Shown: positions 34,927-45,822 of the stretch, piece after piece | Numbering within the stretch: the first letter of the stretch is position 1 | Layout: each line of letters starts with the position of its first letter | Source of the DNA: Capra hircus | Lineage: Eukaryota > Chordata > Mammalia > Artiodactyla > Bovidae | Reading direction: 5' to 3' | Assembly (NCBI RefSeq): GCF_001704415.2 | Contig: NW_017189763.1 | Location: 1 to 64,000 of the forward strand | DNA length: 64,000 nucleotides | Translations under genes and position numbers: made by a program | Notes under the pieces: generated by a model | Seen by the model: only the letters and a program-made list of their open reading frames with translations | The model's database searches: none | Told to the model about the DNA's origin: nothing

Positions 34927-35817
34927 GTTAATCTCTGTTAACTTGATTAATATGTGTCCATTTCATCTATATTGTGCATCTTGCTAGCATATAGTTCCTC
35001 ATTATATTCTCTTATAATCCTTTGTATTTCTGTGTTGTCTGTTGTAACCTCTCCATTTTCATTTCTAATTTCATTGATATGATTTTTCTCCCTTTTTTTT
35101 ATGAGTCTGGATAGTGGCTTGTCAGTTTTGCTTATCTTCTCAAAGAACCAGCTTTTAGTTTTATTAGTCTTTGCTAAAGTTTCCTTCATCTCTTTTTCAC
35201 TTATTTCTGCTATAAACTTTATGATTTATTTCCTTTTGCTGACTTAGGAGTATCTTTGTTCTTCTTTTCCTAGCTGCTTTAGATGTAGAGTTAGGTTGTC
35301 TATTCGATGCTTTTCTTGTTTCTTGAGGTAGGATTATATTGCTATAAACTTCTCACTTAGAACTGCAATGGCTGAATCCCATAGGTTTTGGGTCATCATG
35401 TTTTTGTTGTCGTTGGTTTCAAGGAATCTTTTGATTTCCCTTCTTATTTGTAACCTCTTTGTTATTTAGTAATATATTGTTTAATCTCCATGACTTTGTG
35501 TTTTTGCAGTTTTTACCCTGTAGTTGATATCTAGTCTCATAGCATTGTGGTCAGAGAAGATAATTAATATAATTTCAATTTTCTTAAATTTACTAAGGTG
35601 TGATTTGTGGCCCAAGATGTGGTCTATCCTGGAGAATGTTCCATGTGCACTTGAGAAGAAAGCATATTCTTCTGCATTTCAATGGAAAGTCCTGAAGATA
35701 TCAACTAGGTCCATTTGATCTAATGTTTTATTTAAGGTTTGTGTTTCCTTATTGATTCTCTGTTTTGATGATCTGTCCATTGGTGTAAGTGGGGTGTTAA
35801 AGTTCCCTACTATTACT

Positions 35818-36237
35818 GAGAAGAAGGAGTGAAGCTGCTCAGTTGTGTATGACTCTTTTCAATCACATTAACTGTAGCCTACCAGGCTCCTCCGTCCATG
35901 GAATTTTCCAGGCAAGAGTACTGGAGTGGGCTGCCATTTCCTTCTCCAGGGGATCTTCCTGACCCAAGGATCAAACCCAGGTCTCCCACATTGCAGGCAG
36001 ATGCTTTACCCTCTGAGTCACTAGGGAAGCCCACAGAAAGTGAAAATGAAAATGGCTCAGTTGTGTCCTACTCTCTGTAACCCCATGGACCATACAGTCC
36101 ATGGAATTCTCTAGGCTAGAATACTGGAGTGGGTAGCCTTTCCCTTCTCCAGGGGATCTTTCCAACCCAGAGATCGAACCCAGGTCTCCCGCATTGCAGG
36201 CAGATTCTTTACCAGCTGAATCACAAGGGAAGCCCAA
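35818..36237 (-). mobile_element. Two Bov-tA SINEs in tandem
   Basis: Two complete antisense SINE units head to tail (about 35,818-36,033 and 36,034-36,237), each ending in a GGGAAGCCCA tRNA-like head. They lie inside the L1 endonuclease region. Confidence 0.88.
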
Positions 36238-37243
36238 TAACACTACTACTGTGCTACTGTCAATTTCCCCTCTTAGTCTTGTTATGTTTCCTTATGAATT
36301 GAGGTGCTCCTATGTTGGGTGCATAAATATTTACAACTGTTATATCTTTTTTTTGATTGATCCCTCGATAAATGTGTAGTGTCCTTTTTTGTCTGTTATA
36401 ATATTCTTTATTTTAAAAAGGGGAGGGGCAAAGAACTAAACAGACATAAAAAAATAAAAATAAAGTCTATTTTGTCTGAAATAAGGATTTCCACTCCAGC
36501 TCTCTTTAGGTTGTCATTCTCATGGAATATCTTTTTCCTTTTTTTTTTTTTTTTAACTTTCAGTCTGTCTGTGTCTCTAGGTCTGAAGTGGATCTCTTGA
36601 AGGCAACATATATATGGGTCTTGTTTTTGTATCCATTCAGTCAGTCTCTGTCTTTTGGTTGATGCATTTAATCCATTTACATTTAAGGTAATTATTGATA
36701 TATATGTTCCTATTGGCCTTCTCTTGATTGTTTTAGGTTTGTATTTGTAGGTCTTTCCTTTTTCTTGTGTTTACTGGCTATGTAAGTCCATTCATTATTT
36801 GTTGTAAAGCTGGTTTGTTGGTGCTAAATTCTCTTAACTTTTGGTTCTCTGGGAACCTTTTGGTTCTCCATCAATTTTGAATGAGATCTTTGCTGAGTAT
36901 CATAATCATGGCTATAGATTTATTTTTTCTTCCAGCACTTTAAATATATCCTGCCATTCCCTTGTGGCCTGCAGAGTTTCTGCTGAAAGGTCCACCATTA
37001 ATTGTATGGGTTTTCCATTGTATGTTACTTATTGTTTTTCCATTAATGCTTTTAATATTCTTTCTTTATGCTTAATCTCTTAGCTTGATAAATATGTGCC
37101 TCAATTTATTTCTCCTTGGGTTTATCCTGTAAGGGACTCTCTGCACTTCTTGGACTTGACTATTTCCTTTTCCATGTTGGGGAAGTTTTCAACTAGAATT
37201 TCTTCAAATTTTTTCTCAGTGCCTTTCTTTTTCTCTTTCTACT

Positions 37244-37415
37244 CTGAGTGAAGTTGCTCAGTCGTGTCCGACTCTTTGTAACTGTAGTCTATCAAGCTCC
37301 TACATCCACAGGGTTTTCCAGGCAATAGTACTGGAGTGGGTTGCCATTTCCTTCTCCAGGGTAGGATCTCCCTCATTGTAGAAAGACACTTTACCATCTG
37401 AGCCACCAGGGAAGT
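37244..37415 (-). mobile_element. Bov-tA SINE, shortened
   Basis: Antisense SINE lacking part of its middle. The tail GAAGTTGCTCAGTCGTGTCC is at the left and the head CACCAGGGAAG at the right, inside L1 ORF1. Confidence 0.85.
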
Positions 37416-38805
37416 ACTTCTCCCTTAGAACCCCTATAACTTGAATGTTGTTGTGTTTAATATTGTCACAAAAAGTCCCTGAGGCTATCTTCAATTATTT
37501 TCATTCTTTTCCCTTTATTCTGCTTTTCAGCAGTATGCCCACCATTCTATCTTCTAGCTAACTTATCCATCCCTCTACTTCTGTTATTCTGCTGTTAGTT
37601 CCTTCTAGAGTATTTTTACTTTTAGTAATTTTGCTATTCATCTCTGCTTATTCTTTATTTCTTCTATGCCCTTGGTGATTGTATTCATTGTGTTAAATGT
37701 TTCTTGTCTTCTATTCTATTTTCAAGGGTTCATATCATCTTTACTAACATTATTCTGAATTCTCTTTCAGGTAGATTTCTTATTACCTCTTAATTTATTT
37801 GGCCCTGTGAGTTTCTACCTTGTTCTTTCACTTGTGCTATATTTCTCTGTCTTTTCTTTTTTCTTTTTTCTAACTTGTCTACTTGAGGTATCCTTTTTCC
37901 AGGCTTTAGAGTAGTATTCCTTCTTCCTTTTGGTTTTTGCCCTTTTAAGGGAAATGTTGGTTGAGTGGTTTGTGTTGACTTCTTGTTAGGCGTGACTTGT
38001 GCTTATGTTCTAGTGGGAGGGGATCAAGCAGATAAAGCCAGTCATTACAGAAATAATGGGACATATACACACTTCCACAAACACAGTTATAACCAAAGTA
38101 TTCTAAAGAAAAGAGTACAGGAGATTGACTTGGTGTACAAGGGAAACCAAAAGTGATATTGAACAATTAAAAGCAGAGCTAGCTAAGGCTCAAACTAGAA
38201 AACTGAACCTGAGCAGATTGCCAACTGGGGAATATAGCAAGGAAAGCTCACAAATTTAACTTGCTTGGTAAAAAAAAAAAAGGGTGAAGGAAAAAAGGAG
38301 AGGAAAAAAAGAAGAGAAGGGATTGAAAAGAGAAAAGGAGAGAGTGGAATAGAGGGTAAAAAAAGAGAGAAAGGGAAAAATAAAAAAGCATAGATAGTGT
38401 GATTTATAAGAAAATAGAAATAAATAAAAAGAAATTCTCAAGGTCATAGTTCTTCTTGGTTGTGGCATCTGCTCCCATTGATGTTGTTGGGTTAATGTTC
38501 TTTGATGTTTCCCTAGTTGGGGGAGCTTGTGACTGTGTTCTGGTTGATGGAGCTGGATCTTGTCTCTCTGAAGAGCAGTGAAGTGTCCAGTAGTAGGTTT
38601 TGGGTTGTCTATGGGTTCAGTGTGTCTTTGGGCAGTCATTATGGCTTTGATAGTGTTAGACAAGTTTATTTCCACAGCCACTTTACAGTGGCGCTCTCAG
38701 CATATCTTCACTGCCACCAGCCCCCTACTTGTCCCTGAAATCATTGCCCTTGCTTCTGTTCCCTGGTCCATCCTGCACTGCTGACTGAAGTTTGCTAGGT
38801 AGAGG

Positions 38806-39151
38806 CTTTTATGGATCTTTCCTCGGCTCTCTGACCATGCCTACTCTGTTATGGAGACTTGTGTGGGCTTTTCTCAGACCCCTGAGCTTGCCCTCTGTGT
38901 TACAGAGCTTGTGTGCAATTGTCTCGGCTCCCTGGGCCCTCCCTCTGTGTCATGGGGCTTGTGTGCACTTGTTTCAGCTCACCAGGCCTGCCCTCTATGT
39001 CTTGGTACTTGTGTCCACTTGTCTTGGCTCCCCACACTCTTCCTCTGTGTTGTGGTGCTTGTGTGCACTTGTCTCGGCTCCTTGGGCCTTCCTTCCCTCT
39101 GCATCATGGGTCTTGTGTACACTTGATTCATCTCACCAGCCTGCCATGGGG
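38806..39151. repeat. 50-bp tandem repeat array in an L1 5' UTR
   Basis: Units starting CTTGTGTG begin at 38,858, 38,908, 38,958, 39,008, 39,058 and 39,112. The spacing is exactly 50 bp four times, then 54, with a 40-bp last unit. A weaker 52-bp unit precedes at 38,806. The unit core is CACTTGTCTCGGCTCCCTGG followed by CCTCTGTGT. Units are diverged but clearly in register. Confidence 0.9.
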
Positions 39152-39715
39152 CTTCTGTGTTCTGCTTTCCACTCCCCATGCACCATGAGCATTCTGTACT
39201 CTGCAGAGGTTTGTATGCCTCCCCACTCTAGGATGCCTGGGCCCTCCCTCGTTCTATGGGGTTTCTATGGGCTTCTTGTTTCCCTGAGCCCACCGCCTGG
39301 TGGAGGCCAGAGTCCACGAGCTGTTCTTGAGCTGAGGAGTGAAGCTGTCTCTGTTTTCTGCCCTCTCACTCCCTGCTTTGCCCAGTTTTCCAAGACTCCA
39401 CACCTCCCTCTTGGGCCTGACTGCGAGAAAGCTTCCCTGAACAGGGGAACTCCTCTAGTTTCAGGACTCTGTCCCTACCTAGGGGCACAAGCTCCCATCC
39501 AGAAGTTCTCAGTCTTTTCCCTTTTTATGTCTTCATCCTCTCTCTTACTTCATTTTGGGGAGCATTGTCTTTCTCTCTGGAGACATGGGGTCTTCTGCTG
39601 TCACTGTCACCTAGAGGTTGCTTTGTAGGAGTTCTTCCATATCTTGTATATCTTTGATGTATTTGTGGGGAGGTAGGTGATCTCCCCATCTTATTCCTCC
39701 ACCATCTTCCTTCTC

Positions 39716-41449
39716 CTCATTTTGATATTCATATTTAAGCATTAAAAAAACACTTTAAAAATTATTAAACAGAAAAGGCATATTTCTCTTGTTGAGATAC
39801 ATTTTTCATAGTTTGGAAAGAGAATATTGCAGGTGAGTTCACACATATTCACATATTTTACACAGACAGTCTTCCCTTTAACCTGTGTAAACCCTTCAGG
39901 GCCCTCCAGCAAGAGTCTTTGGGACCCAACTCTACCTCCAGTGGGCAAGCACTAGCCCCAGAATCCTTGATTCCTCAGCCCTACCCATCAGTGAGTTTCC
40001 TCTAGCTTTGGGCCCAGCTCCACCCACAAATGGACAGACACAAGCCACAAGGAAGCTGCAGTCCCACAGTCTGTTGATTCAGCCCACCCGCTAGCAGACC
40101 AGATCCTGCCATGAAATGAACTGGACCTGGGCCCCATCCATTAGCAAGATACCTGGGCCCTGCAACTAGACTCCAGGACCCGGCTCTGCCCACCAGCAGG
40201 TCAGCATTAGCCCCAAGATCTAGATTCATTCACCAGTGGGCTGAAAGTATCCAGATTAAGTTACCAAATGATATCTTGAGACTTAACCTGATGATAGGTC
40301 TTTAGCTAAGCCTAAAACTATCCAGGTAGAATTATTCAAAGATATATCTTAGCCTTTCTTATGTCTGTACCTAGTAGTAGTTATTAACACAGCACTGGAG
40401 AAAAACACTAGCTTGGATGTAGGGGACAAGGGTTCTAGAGATGGTTTGTTGCTATTAGTAATACAGTTTATTATCTTGGACAAAACAAGCAAGCATCCTC
40501 TCTGAATGTTAGTGTTTGCATATATGAAATAAGATGATTGAAGTAAATTGTCTCAGATTTCCAAATAGATATCATATTTGATGAATTTCAGTATAGATAT
40601 TGGTGAGATATTTCATAAGTATTATGAAGGTAGGGGTTCTGTTTTATTGGTCTTTATAATCATACACTGTTTTTCCATAGACATTCAATGCTGGTTGAAA
40701 TCAATTGAAGTGTGGCTTTCTCTCAGACTGAGAAATTAATACTATTTACTTTTTTAAAAGCAGAATTTGTAGATATCATTTTTTATGAGCCTATGATGCT
40801 CCTCTCAAGGAACAAATTTAATGCAAAACAAACAAATGCTGAGTACCACTATGTGTTAAGCATTGAGAAAAAATACTACACACTTGGTGGAGCCATTAAT
40901 GGAAGACAAGAATGGAGATTGTAAAGAAACCATTTGAACGGTACACTAGTCTTTGTTTACACATAAGCTATGTGTATTAAAACTCTTTGAGTAACAATGC
41001 CATAGCTTACTACTACCATGCATTTATTGGCATTAAACACAAAAAAGAAGAAACAGTCTTTGAGAGTTCTAATTTTAGGAATTCAAAGCTTCAGTGAAAG
41101 TGGATGTTACTGAGGTCAAAGAAAGCAATTGGATGTAAGCCTGAGGCTGAAAAGAAACAACAACAACAAAATAATCCCACATTTAACTGATAGGATTTGC
41201 AGTGAGGGACAATGGCTAGAAGGCACTGTATCAGGAATTTCAGAAGGCAAAGTGGTAGAAATGAGTATGCTATTAATATAATAGGTTCAATGGTTGAGCT
41301 GACAATAAGGAGCCTGACTTGACAAGAATGTAATTTTTTAACTGGAGAAAGTCTAGATCACAGAAGCTTAAAAATGACAGATTGAGAAACATAGATATGA
41401 TACAAACTCTGGGTTAGTATAGCATTTAATTCTTCAAAGCACTTGTTTT
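39716..41449. other. Low-copy sequence, no gene seen
   Basis: No coding exon recognised. Three imperfect copies of a CCCA(A/G)CTC(T/C)... G(G/C)CA/AGCCCC motif lie between 39,917 and 40,235. A MIR-like remnant is at 40,400-40,575. The rest is AT-rich. Confidence 0.5.
40400..40575 (+). mobile_element. MIR-type ancient SINE remnant
   Basis: The order of weak motifs (a CTTGGACAA block, a CCTCTCTGAATGT block, then AAATAAGATGATTGAAGTAAATTG) follows the 3' half of MIR-family SINEs. Highly diverged, hence the moderate confidence. Confidence 0.5.
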
Positions 41450-41683
41450 TTAAAAATTTTCTTGTTGAAGTATAGTTGCTGTATAATTTATGTTACAGGT
41501 ATACAATATAGTGATTCACAGTTTTAAAGTTTATATTCCATTTGTAGTTATTATAAAATACTAACTATACACCCCTTGTTGTATAATATATCCTTATAGC
41601 TTATTTTATACCTAATAGTTTTTGTCTCTTAATCCTCTACTCCTATATTGACCCCTCCTTCCCTCTCCCCACTAGTAATCACT

Positions 41684-41956
41684 GTTGCTGCTGCTAAGTC
41701 GCTTCAGTCGTGTCCAACTCTGTGCGACCCCACAGACAGCAGCTCACTAGGCTCTTCTGTCCTTGGGATTCTCCAGGCAAGAATACTGGAGTGGGTTGCC
41801 ATTTCCTTCTCCAGTGCATGAAAGTAAAAAGTGAAAGTGAAGTCGCTCAGTTGTGCCCGACTCTTAGCGACCCCATGGACTGCAGCCTACCAGGCTCCTC
41901 TGTCCATGGAATTTTCCAGGCAAGAGTACTGGAGTGAGTTGCCATTACCTTCTCCA
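41684..41956 (-). mobile_element. Bov-A2 dimeric SINE
   Basis: Two related units joined by a linker with GTGAAAGTGAAGTCGC; the GCTGCTGCTAAGTCGCTTCA tail is at the left. A 10-bp duplication, AGTAATCACT, flanks it (41,674-41,683 and 41,957-41,966). Confidence 0.93.
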
Positions 41957-42302
41957 AGTAATCACTAGTTTGTTCTTTATATCTGTGAGTCTGACTCTTT
42001 TAAAAGAAAACATGTTATATTCTCCAATTTGTTGTACTTTTAGATCTCACATACAAGTGATATCATACCGGATTTATCCTTCTCTGATATTTTGTTTAGT
42101 ATGATACCTTCCAAGTCCATCCATGTTGCTACAAATAGCAAAATTTCTTTTCTTTTCTTTTTTTTTTATGGCTTAGTAGATGGCTTCTGTATCTTGGCAA
42201 TTATAAGTAAAGCTTCTATGAAGATTGGAGTGCATGTATATTTTTGAATACATGTTTTTGGTTTTGGGGGGATATATGCCAAGGAGTGGAATTGTTGAGT
42301 CA

Positions 42303-42577
42303 TATGGAGAAGGCAATGGAACACCACTCCAGTACTCTTGCCTGGAAAATCCCATGGATGGAGGAGCCTGGTGGGTTACAGTCCATGGGGTCGCTAAGAG
42401 TCTTACACAACTGAGTGACCTCACTTTCACTTTTCACTTTCATGCATTGGAGAAGGAAATGGCAACCCACTCCAGTGTTCTTGCCTTGAGAATCCCAGCG
42501 ATGGGGGAGCCTGGTGGGCTGCCATCTATGGGGTCGCACAGAGTCAGACACGGCTGAAGCGACTTAGCAGCAGCAGC
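42303..42577 (+). mobile_element. Bov-A2 dimeric SINE
   Basis: Sense copy: a GAGAAGGCAATGG start, a linker with CACTTTCACTTTTCACTTTC, a second unit, and a tail GAAGCGACTTAGCAGCAGCA. It sits in the L1 3' end. Confidence 0.92.
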
Positions 42578-42704
42578 GTGGTAGTCCTATTTTTAATTTC
42601 TTGAGAAGCCTCCATACTGTTATCCATAGTGGCTGCACCAATTTACACTTCTACCGTGTACAAGGATATCCTTTTCTCCACATTCTCACCAACACTTGTT
42701 TTCT

Positions 42705-42990
42705 GTGGCTTTCTTTTAAAAAATGTTTTATTGAAAGATATTCACTTAGAATATTGTACTGGCTTCTGCCATACATCAGCATGAATCAGCCACAGGCATA
42801 CATATGTCCCCTCTCCTTTGAACCTCCCTTCCATCTCCCACCCCATCCCATTCCTCTAGGTTGTCATAGAGCACTGGGTTGAGCCTTCTGTGTCATACAG
42901 CAAATTCGTACTGGCTGTCTATTTTACATATGGTAATGTATATGTTTCCATGCTACTCTCTCAATTCATCCCACCCTCTCCCTCCAAGAT
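42705..42990 (-). mobile_element. Ruminant L1 3' UTR fragment (5'-truncated)
   Basis: Starts in a T-rich run, then the TTTTATTGAAAGATATTCAC motif and the GCCATACATCAGCATGAATC motif shared with 49,960 and 62,030. A short insertion into the older L1. Confidence 0.8.
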
Positions 42991-43075
42991 GATAGCCATT
43001 CTGACAGGTGTGAGGTAATAACCTCGTTGTGGTCTTGATTTGTATTTTCCTGATTTGTGGTGATGTTTTAATTTT

Positions 43076-43682
43076 GAAAACTAAAGAGAAATGTTAAATT
43101 TAACTCCTAAAATAATTTAAGTAAATCATGTTTTGACTAAAACTTTTAATAGGTATTACTTACATTTTAATTGCAGGTTAAACCTCTCTGCCTTCCAGGA
43201 AAATTTATTTAAAATACTAATAAATGTTTTAATAAAATAAATGGCTTAAATCTCTAAATGTGAATTTTTAGTGTTTTCTTTAATATTTCAAAAGAAGTCC
43301 CTGTATGCCAAGAGTAGAAATTAGGATTAGTATTTCAGTTTTATCGCTGAGATCTTTTGCCATATTCTCAGTTTATCCCTGTCTCTGTAAAATGTCAATA
43401 GAAAACAATCAACTCAAATAATGAAAAATTCAATCTGCCAGTTGTTTAGATACTGTGTGCACCTTTGGGAGAGAAACATCCATGATATTTAAAAATATAT
43501 ATGTTATCATGAATATATTCTGGAATATTAAAAATAGTTAACTGGACTCTCATAGAATAGTGAACAGATAGATGTCTTAATTTTAAGCTAATTATAAAAT
43601 GGAAAATTGTTATTAGGTGTTTTAATGTGTTTGGGCAATTCTATTGATACCACTCTATTCTTCCCTTTACAGTCCTTAACTA
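43076..43682. other. Low-copy AT-rich sequence, no gene seen
   Basis: No open frame above noise and no repeat I can name. Confidence 0.5.
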
Positions 43683-44070
43683 AAGAGAAGTTTCTCAACC
43701 TCAGCACTGTTGACATTTTATGCCATATAATTATTTGTTGTGGGGGCTGTATTGTGCATTGTAAAATATTTTAGCAGCATCCTTAACCTCTACCTAGATG
43801 ACATCCCTAAGTTGTGATGGCCAAACTTGTGTACTGCTAAGTCACTTCAGTCGTGTCTGACTCTGCGCAACCCCGTAGATGGCAGCCTACCAGGCTCCAC
43901 TGTCCCTGGAATTCTCCAGGCAAGAACACTGGAGTGGGTTGCCATTTCCGTCTCCACTGCGTGAAAGTGAAAATGAAAGTGAAGTCACTCAGTCGTGTCC
44001 GACTCTATGTACAGATGTTGCCAAATGTCCCATGAGGGGAAAAACTGCCATGCACTGAGACCCACTGGAT
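43683..44070 (+). mobile_element. MER20-like hAT DNA transposon split by a SINE
   Basis: Matches the MER20 pattern: TTCTCAACCTCAGCACTGTTG, the TTGTTGTGGGGGCTGTATTG block, AGCAGCATCC, and after the SINE the TTGCCAAATGTCCC block, ending with a partial inverted copy of the start (CTGAGACCCACTGG). Non-autonomous, no coding potential. Confidence 0.75.
43833..44011 (-). mobile_element. Bov-A2-type SINE, truncated
   Basis: Antisense dimer with the second unit cut short. CTGCTAAGTCACTTCAGTCG is at the left and GAAGTCACTCAGTCGTGTCC at the right. Both flanks belong to the MER20-like element, with a near repeat TGTAC at each edge. Confidence 0.88.
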
Positions 44071-44577
44071 TAAAGGAGCTATATGTACAGGAAAGAAAAC
44101 CTAAGTGGGGGAAAAAAAACACTACTTCATTAATAATGGTCATGTCCCTGATGTATCTTCAACTTCATTTCTTTATTCCCACTACTAAACTATGCTGGAG
44201 TATTTAAGACTGGAGGTCAAAAAGAGGCTTACTAATCCCTCTGTGGAATGTTTACTAGGCTGGAACAGGAGGAGAGAAGACAGCTGTAACCCTGCCTCCC
44301 AAAATCTAGAACCTCTTTCATGATTAATCTGATGGAACAGAGGAACTAGATGAAAGGAAGTATAATTGCATCACTTTAAGTCAAGATCATAAATAAAATA
44401 TAGATCGATACTTTTCCTGAACCCTGAGATGTTTATTTCAATTGTTCACTAATCCTGCTTTTTTAACTTCCATGAGGTAGTTCAGGGACCCTTGTTTCTT
44501 TTTCATAGTAGACTGTGCTTATTTTATAAGTGTGATCTTAGATTTCTCTGAGAATAACTTAAAAGTCTTTTTTTGTA
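44071..44577. other. Low-copy sequence, no gene seen
   Basis: Nothing recognised apart from a short A-run near 44,112. Confidence 0.5.
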
Positions 44578-44772
44578 AGAGGAACCAGAGATCAAATCGC
44601 GAACATCTGTTGGATCATTGAAAAAGCAAGAGAGTTCCAGAAAAACATCTACTTCTGCTTTATTGACTATGCCAAACCTTTAACTGTGTGGATCACAACA
44701 AACTGTGGAAAATTATTAAAGAGATGGGAATACCAGACCACCTGACTTGCCTCCTAAGAAATCTGTATGCAC
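44578..44772 (+). mobile_element. BovB RT fragment in inverted orientation
   Basis: Sense BovB text from GAGGAACCAGAGATCAAATC to AATCTGTATGCACAT (RT middle). It directly abuts antisense BovB at 44,773, whose sequence covers the part of the element immediately upstream, so the two pieces are neighbours in the element but opposed in the genome. Confidence 0.88.
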
Positions 44773-45504
44773 ATCTGGAAGTTCATCATTCACATACTGA
44801 TACTGTTGAAGCCTGGCTTGAATAATTTTGAGCATTGCTTTGCTAGCGTGTGAGATGAGTGCAATTGTGGGGTAGTTTTAGCATTATTTGGCATTTCCTT
44901 CCTTTGGAATTGGAATGAAAACTGGCCTTTTCCCGTCTGGTGGCCATTGCTAAGTTTTCCAGATTTGCTGGCATATTGAGTGCAGCACTTTCACAGCATC
45001 ATCTTTCAGGATTTGTAATAGCTCGACTGGAATTCCATCACTGCCACTAGCATTGTTTATAGTGATGCTTCCTAAGGCCCACTTGACTTCACATTCCAGG
45101 ATGTCTGGCTCTAGGCAAGTGATCACACCATAGTGATTATCTGGGTCATGAAGATCTTTTCTGAATAATTCTTCTGTGTATTCTTGTCACCTCTTCTTAA
45201 TATCTTCTGCTTCTGTTAGATCCATAACATTTCTGCCCTTTATTGTGCCCATCTTTGCATGAAAATTTCCTTGATATCTCTAATTTTCTTGAAGTGATCT
45301 CTAGTCTTTCCCATTATATTGTTTTCCTCTATTTCATTGCTTGATCACCAAGAAAGCTTTCTTATCTCTCCTTGCTATTCTTTGAAACTCTGCATTCAAA
45401 TGGATATATCTTTACTTTTCTCCTTTGCCTTTTGCTTCTTTTCTTTTTATAGCTGTTTGTAAGGTTTCCTCTGATAACTATTTTGTCTTTTTGAATTTCT
45501 TTTT

Positions 45505-45576
45505 TTAATATAAATTTATTTATTTTAATTGGAGGCTAATTACTTTATAATATTTTATTGGTTTTGCCATACATAT
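45505..45576 (-). mobile_element. 72-bp L1 3' end insertion
   Basis: Contains only the terminal TTTTAATTGGAGGCTAATTA part of a ruminant L1 3' UTR. Flanking text TGAATTTCTTTTT (45,492-45,504) and TGCATTTCTTTTT (45,577-45,589) matches at 12 of 13, so this is a complete, extremely 5'-truncated insertion. Confidence 0.8.
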
Positions 45577-45662
45577 TGCATTTCTTTTTCTTGGGGATTG
45601 TCTTTATCACTTCCTCCTGTACAATGTCATGAATCTCTGTCCATAGTTCTTCAGACACTGTC

Positions 45663-45822
45663 TGGTGGCAGTGGTGGTTTAGTTGCTAAGTGATGTCCAC
45701 CTCTTGAGACCCCATGGACTGTAGCCCACCAGGCTCCTCTATCCATGGAGATTCACCATGCAAGAATACTGAAGAAGGTTGGCATTTCCTTCTCCAATAG
45801 ATAGAAGACAATAGATAGACAC
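45663..45822 (-). mobile_element. tRNA-derived ruminant SINE
   Basis: Antisense SINE with a TGGTTTAGTTGCTAAGTGATG end and a core with CCATGGACTGTAGCCCACCAGG. It is flanked by AGACACTGTCT repeats (about 45,652-45,662 and 45,826-45,836) inside the BovB. Confidence 0.82.

Larger units (their letters stand above)
32385..34965 (-). mobile_element. Antisense L1 ORF2 start, split by a solo LTR
   Basis: L1 text from 32,385 to 33,650 covers the endonuclease domain of ORF2 and reaches towards ORF1. It resumes after the LTR at 34,927-34,965. Minus-strand fragments at 32,510-32,827 and 32,952-33,158 encode endonuclease sequence (YRLKVKGWE and QKKAGVAFLISDKIDFK motifs). It is cut at 34,965, where ORF2 mid-region sequence of another L1 begins. 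Confidence 0.8.
34966..39715 (-). mobile_element. Antisense L1 with intact 5' end
   Basis: ORF2 from its RT region through the endonuclease (34,966-36,840), then ORF1 (about 36,900-37,800), then a 5' UTR to 39,715. On the minus strand the right end has the GATGGTGGAGGAATAAGATG motif of a ruminant L1 5' end. SINEs interrupt at 35,818-36,237 and 37,244-37,415. The 5' UTR has an A/G-rich block (38,270-38,430) and a 50-bp tandem array (38,806-39,151). All coding frames are broken. Confidence 0.85.
41450..43075 (-). mobile_element. Old antisense L1 3' end with later insertions
   Basis: L1 3' UTR text at 41,450-41,683 and 41,957-42,302, then ORF2 end fragments at 42,578-42,705 and 42,990-43,075. 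Between these lie two dimeric SINEs and a younger L1 3' end. No open frame. Confidence 0.75.

Noticed and set aside
38806..39151. CRISPR-like regular repeat
   Set aside because: Units are directly adjacent with no unique spacers, diverged, and inside a mammalian L1 5' UTR.
38792..39628. 278-codon plus-strand open frame, the longest on that strand in the window
   Set aside because: It runs antisense through an L1 5' UTR and across the 50-bp array. Its Cys/Leu/Ser-rich product shifts phase with the repeat and resembles no protein I know.
40712..40924. 70-codon plus-strand frame near 40,712
   Set aside because: AT-rich sequence, no domain, no conserved context; expected by chance.
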